From Corynebacterium endometrii (lineage in GTDB: Bacteria; Actinomycetota; Actinomycetes; Mycobacteriales; Mycobacteriaceae): a DNA stretch of 64,000 nt. The position numbers were made by a program, and so were the translations under genes. This document shows, one piece after another, positions 61,004 to 64,000 of this stretch. Location of the stretch: the NCBI RefSeq assembly GCF_004795735.1, contig NZ_CP039247.1, positions 124,001-188,000 on the forward strand. Reading direction: 5' to 3'. Each line of letters opens with the position of its first letter. Position 1 is the stretch's first letter. Below the pieces are notes generated by a model. It had not been told where the DNA came from and ran no database searches. It was given only the letters and a program-made list of their open reading frames with translations.

Positions 61004-62032
61004 TTAGAAGATCTCAATGCGCCCGCCCAAGGACTCGGCCTGCTTGAGCTGGCCCAGCCAGCCGTCGCCGCCGGGGTGCAGGCGCAGGACGGGGCGGGAA
61101 GAAATCTTTACCGGGCTGACGGACTCCTTGCGGGCGCCGGTGCGCGCGGCGATGCGGGTGCGGGCACGGTGGCCGGCCTCGGCGAGGCCGGTGATATCGG
61201 GTTCATCAGAGGCCAGCTTTTCGCGCGCGGCGGTAAGGATGGTCAGCGCCTCATCGAGGGCTGTTACGAGGGCCGGGGCGTTAGTGCCACACATCTGCTG
61301 CACGAGGGCCGGGGCGGTGCCGGCCACGCGGGTGCCATCGCGGAATGAGCCGGCGGCCAGGGACTGGGCCAGAATGCCGCCGTTATCGCCCACCACCGCT
61401 AGGGTCTCCGCAAGGACATGGGGGAGGTGGGAGATGCGGGCCACGGCCGCATCATGGGCCGCCACGCGGGCCGGAACGGCCTCGGCGCCCACGAGATTGA
61501 CCATGCGTACCACATCGGCGAAGAGCGAGATCCATGCCTTGGGGACGGGCAGGCCGGCGTCAAAGCATTCGGTGGCGTAATCATAGGTGATGACGTACGC
61601 GGCGCGGGTAAATAGGCCGTTGTGGGAGGCGCCCCAGCCGGATTCGGCCGTGCCGGCCATGGGGTGGCCGCCCACGTAGCGCCCCTCTAGTCCACGGGCG
61701 CGGATTTCCTCATAGACGGGGGACTTGACTGATACCACGTCGGTTAGCCCGCAGGTGGGCGCATATTGCACCACAGCGTCAAGGACGGAGCCCACCGCAT
61801 TCATGGGGACGGCAATGACAATAATGGCGCCTTCTTCTTCCGCGCGGGTAAGGACCGCGGGTAAATCATCGGTGACATCAAAGCCCTCGCGAGCGGCCGT
61901 GCGGGCCCCGGAGGTGGAATGGTTATAGCCGAAAACCGGGTGTTGAGCTGCCGAAAGATCACGCAGGAGGGAACCGCCAATGAGGCCTAGGCCAATGAGG
62001 CAGATAGGGCGGGAAATCAGTTGATTAGTCAC
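61004..62032 (-). CDS. tyrA: Prephenate dehydrogenase TyrA
   Basis: A 342-residue NAD(P)-dependent dehydrogenase for tyrosine synthesis. The Rossmann motif IGLGLIGGS (13-21) is followed by VVSVKSP, the GHPMAGTAESG substrate loop and a helical C-terminal dimer domain. No ACT domain or chorismate-mutase part is fused. The short tail ends LKQAESLGGRIEIF. The start is GTG 62032. Its product is the substrate of the aminotransferase gene at 52590. Confidence 0.92.
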   Translation of the reverse strand: MTNQLISRPICLIGLGLIGGSLLRDLSAAQHPVFGYNHSTSGARTAAREGFDVTDDLPAVLTRAEEEGAIIVIAVPMNAVGSVLDAVVQYAPTCGLTDVVSVKSPVYEEIRARGLEGRYVGGHPMAGTAESGWGASHNGLFTRAAYVITYDYATECFDAGLPVPKAWISLFADVVRMVNLVGAEAVPARVAAHDAAVARISHLPHVLAETLAVVGDNGGILAQSLAAGSFRDGTRVAGTAPALVQQMCGTNAPALVTALDEALTILTAAREKLASDEPDITGLAEAGHRARTRIAARTGARKESVSPVKISSRPVLRLHPGGDGWLGQLKQAESLGGRIEIF

Positions 62033-62071
62033 GGTGTTAATTTTTCCATAACGCGACTAATCTGACGAGGT

Positions 62072-62575
62072 ATGAGCGAAGACTTCAATGAGGGCATCTC
62101 CTTTGCAGTGACCGTCACCCAGGCGGACGGCGTGTGGCAGGTCCGTGAGTTTGATGATGATTTCGAGGACGTGCAGACCTCCATCAAGGCCGTGCGTGCA
62201 CTGCGCAGCCCGTCCGCGGCCTTCGCCCTGTTGTGCGTTGAGGATGAATATTTTGTCATCGTCCGCCCGGTGCCGGGCGGGGTGCGCATCGCTTTGTCCG
62301 ACGCCGTGGTCGCCGTCGAGGATGACTTCGCCGCCGATTTCCTGGACCTGCGGGATATCGACGTCCCAGACTTGGACGAGGATGAGATCGATAACGCGGA
62401 TCCGTATGCGGAAGGCGACCTGGACATCCTCGCCGATCTAGGACTGAACGAGGATCAGCTGGGCTACATCGCGTCCGATGATGAAGATTACGCCTCAGAT
62501 ATGCTCCTACGCATCGCCGGTGAACTGGGATTCGGCGATGAATTGGAAGACATCATCAACGGCGAGGACGAGTGA
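62072..62575 (+). CDS. TadA-associated acidic protein
   Basis: A 167-residue very acidic protein, the small gene regularly found before tadA in actinobacteria (annotated tRNA adenosine deaminase-associated protein). The first half forms beta strands (ISFAVTVTQADGVWQVREF); the second half has Asp/Glu repeats. Its stop overlaps the tadA start by GTGA, so translation is coupled. TAATCT lies 8 nt before ATG 62072. Biochemical role unknown. Confidence 0.82.
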   Translation: MSEDFNEGISFAVTVTQADGVWQVREFDDDFEDVQTSIKAVRALRSPSAAFALLCVEDEYFVIVRPVPGGVRIALSDAVVAVEDDFAADFLDLRDIDVPDLDEDEIDNADPYAEGDLDILADLGLNEDQLGYIASDDEDYASDMLLRIAGELGFGDELEDIINGEDE

Positions 62576-63072
62576 TCCATCCCGGCGAACGGGCGTGCCG
62601 CCTGCCGCGGGAGACCGGGGTTGTACGGGCGCAGCGGCGCATGCGCCGCGCGCTTGAGGTGGCGGCCACCACGCCGGCGGGGGATGTGCCGGTGGGCGCG
62701 GTGATCTTTGGGCCGGACGGGGCGGAGCTGGCCACGGGGGTCAACCGGCGCGAGCAACTCCAAGACCCCACCGCGCACGCGGAGGTGGAGGCCATTCGGG
62801 CTGCGGTGAAGGTGCTGGGGGATGGGTGGCGCCTGACCGGATGCGAGTTGGTGGTAACGCTTGAGCCCTGTGCCATGTGCGCGGGGGCATTGCAGGGGGC
62901 TCGGGTGGACTCGGTGGTATTCGGGGCCTGGGAGCCCCGGACCGGCGGATGTGGATCCTTGGTAGACGTGCTGCGCGCCCCCGGGGCGCTGCACGTTCCG
63001 CAGGTGCGTGGGGGCGTGCTGGAGGCGGAGTGTGCGGGAATCCTCTCGACGTTCTTCGGCGAACTTAGGTAG
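62572..63072 (+). CDS. tadA: tRNA-specific adenosine deaminase TadA
   Basis: A 166-residue zinc deaminase that makes inosine at the wobble position of tRNA-Arg(ACG), which is encoded upstream at 60728. Zinc site H69-A-E71 (DPTAHAEVEAI) and P99-C100-A-M-C103 (EPCAMC). It starts at GTG 62572, overlapping the previous stop. Confidence 0.93.
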   Translation: MIHPGERACRLPRETGVVRAQRRMRRALEVAATTPAGDVPVGAVIFGPDGAELATGVNRREQLQDPTAHAEVEAIRAAVKVLGDGWRLTGCELVVTLEPCAMCAGALQGARVDSVVFGAWEPRTGGCGSLVDVLRAPGALHVPQVRGGVLEAECAGILSTFFGELR

Positions 63073-63106
63073 GCTGGCGCTTATACCAACAAGAAGGAGG
63101 CTCATT

Positions 63107-63304
63107 ATGGGTGATTTTGACAACGCAAAGGACAAGCTCGTAGGCAAGGCTAAGGAGTCCGCTGGCGCGGCTACCGGCGACGAGCAGCTCGAGAACGAGG
63201 GCAAGGGCCAGCACGCCGCGGGCGATGCAAAGCAGAAGATTGCCGACGCGGCCGAGGGTCTTAAGGATAAGGCCAGCGAGGCGCTGGGCAAGCTTAAGGA
63301 TTAA
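63107..63304 (+). CDS. CsbD-family stress protein
   Basis: A 65-residue Lys/Glu/Gly-rich protein made of CsbD-type repeats (AKDKLVGKAKESAGAATGDEQLENEGKG). Such proteins accumulate in stationary phase or stress; mechanism unknown. AAGGAGG lies just upstream of ATG 63107, giving a strong start. The longer in-frame start upstream overlaps tadA and is rejected. Confidence 0.9.
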   Translation: MGDFDNAKDKLVGKAKESAGAATGDEQLENEGKGQHAAGDAKQKIADAAEGLKDKASEALGKLKD

Positions 63305-63342
63305 TTTGCCCGGCCGCGCATCGCTGCCGTAGTGTGGAACGC

Positions 63343-63430
63343 GGTGGCGTGTCCGAGCGGCCGAAGGTGTTCGCCTCGAAAGCGAATGTTGGGTAACCCC
63401 CAACCGCGGGTTCAAATCCCGCCGCCACCG
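63343..63430 (+). tRNA. tRNA-Ser (CGA)
   Basis: An 88-nt type-II tRNA. Acceptor GGTGGCG/CGCCACC with discriminator G; anticodon loop CTCGAAA gives CGA; long variable arm GTTGGGTAACCCCCAAC. No CCA. Confidence 0.95.
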
Positions 63431-63436
63431 CCATTT

Positions 63437-63468
63437 CCCCACCTGTTTACGCAGGTGGGGATTCTTTT
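63437..63468 (+). terminator. Terminator after tRNA-Ser(CGA)
   Basis: CCCCACCTG / CAGGTGGGG, 9-bp perfect stem, loop TTTACG, then ATTCTTTT. Confidence 0.88.
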
Positions 63469-63532
63469 ATGCCGTGGGAGGCCACGCGGTAGGCTGGTGT
63501 GACACGTGTGAAAGCTATTTGAGGGGATTGTG

Positions 63533-64000
63533 GTGGCTAAATTTCTGTTCCGCCTTGGTCGATGGTCCTTCCTAAATAAATGGAAGGTGATCATCGGCTG
63601 GATTGTGCTGCTGGCGGCCATGGGGGGCGCTACGGCGGCGCTGATGAAGCCCATGACCCAGGAGTTCTCCATCTCCGGAACCCCGGCGATTGACGCCACG
63701 TACAGGGCCGTGGAGCTATTCCCCGAGGGTGGCAACCCCGCCAACTCCCCGTCGGTGAACCTCACTTTCCAGGCCCCCGAGGGCCAAAAGCTTAGCGATC
63801 CTCACAATGAGGCCGCGATAGATGCGGTCATCTCCCACCTGCGGGAAAACCTAGACTTCGGCGATGACCTGCGTTTTGGTAATCCGCTGGAGGTATCCCC
63901 GGCGCTGCAGCAGGGCGTGATTGACCAGATGACTGGATTCGGCCTGCCGCGGGAGACCGCTGAGGCGGACGCCGCGAACCTGGCCATGGTCAATGAGGAT
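63533..64000 (+). CDS. MmpL/RND-family transporter, N-terminal part
   Basis: The first 156 residues of an MMPL-family membrane protein, open to the window end. After a basic start (RFRLGRW-type segment) comes helix 1 (WIVLLAAMGGATAALM), then the periplasmic porter segment with TPAIDATYRAVELFPEGGN and ALQQGVIDQMTG. Corynebacterial members move lipids such as trehalose monocorynomycolate, though this gene may be another paralogue. GTG 63533 has GAGGGGA upstream; GTG 63530 is too close to it. Confidence 0.85.
   Translation, partial: MAKFLFRLGRWSFLNKWKVIIGWIVLLAAMGGATAALMKPMTQEFSISGTPAIDATYRAVELFPEGGNPANSPSVNLTFQAPEGQKLSDPHNEAAIDAVISHLRENLDFGDDLRFGNPLEVSPALQQGVIDQMTGFGLPRETAEADAANLAMVNED

Noticed and set aside
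63412..63765. 117-residue minus-strand frame
   Set aside because: Antisense to the MmpL N-terminus and overlapping the tRNA terminator.

Overview
The window looks like a chromosomal segment of a high-G+C Corynebacterium-type actinobacterium. The strongest evidence is an arabinogalactan/mycolyl-arabinogalactan wall locus: Emb arabinosyltransferase, AftA, DprE2, DprE1, a GtrA protein, GlfT1 and a Wzm/Wzt-type ABC exporter, followed by a class-V aminotransferase-fold protein and a quinone oxidoreductase in the order familiar from the mycobacterial Rv3777-Rv3793 neighbourhood. A SucE/AspT exchanger, a DccT-type dicarboxylate transporter, an MmpL protein and many leaderless-looking promoters (TANNNT about 7 nt before the start codon) agree. 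No rRNA, CRISPR array, transposase or phage module was seen.

Layout. 1-13171: ordinary housekeeping and accessory genes: a truncated AbrB-type membrane protein, a TSUP permease, a secreted alkaline phosphatase, a 2H phosphoesterase, a DUF2238-like membrane protein, a DUF3253 protein, HrpB helicase, AlkB, a DUF1963-like protein, an SDR, a LysE exporter, and a tight run YbjQ / S4 / glyoxalase-like / alkyltransferase-like / esterase lipoprotein. 13172-18780: a visibly lower-G+C island with a TRAP-type large permease, a tiny membrane protein, a FadR-type regulator and a 960-residue FAD/Fe-S D-2-hydroxyacid dehydrogenase. Two promoter regions of the island share the palindrome GTARCATGYTAC, so it reads as a self-contained, locally regulated 2-hydroxyacid uptake and oxidation module. 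18781-24946: choline to glycine-betaine genes (betT-betB operon divergent from betA). 25053-30249: secreted serine hydrolase, PrsW-like protease, hypothetical, M13 peptidase, alpha/beta hydrolase.

30344-48409: the cell-wall locus, interrupted by an HNH endonuclease gene between emb and aftA and by two small secreted paralogues between glfT1 and wzt. 48525-53651: tRNA-Ser(UGA), SucE-like exchanger, moeB/moaE/moaD (molybdopterin), a holin-like membrane protein, and a HisC/Pat aminotransferase. 53867-58231: GlcNAc-type PTS EIICB with its BglG-type antiterminator, and a thiamine-dependent 2-oxoacid decarboxylase. 58451-64000: tRNA-Ser(GCU), DccT-like dicarboxylate symporter, tRNA-Arg(ACG), prephenate dehydrogenase TyrA, tadA with its partner gene, a CsbD protein, tRNA-Ser(CGA), and the start of an MmpL gene.

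The most unusual things are the low-G+C TRAP-like island with its shared operators and no DctP, a class-V aminotransferase-fold protein with no lysine that could bind PLP, the pair of DAANGW secreted paralogues, two geometrically identical back-to-back leaderless promoters, and an inverted pair of DnaA-box-like sequences upstream of the HNH gene. All family calls come from reading the sequences by eye; no database search was run.
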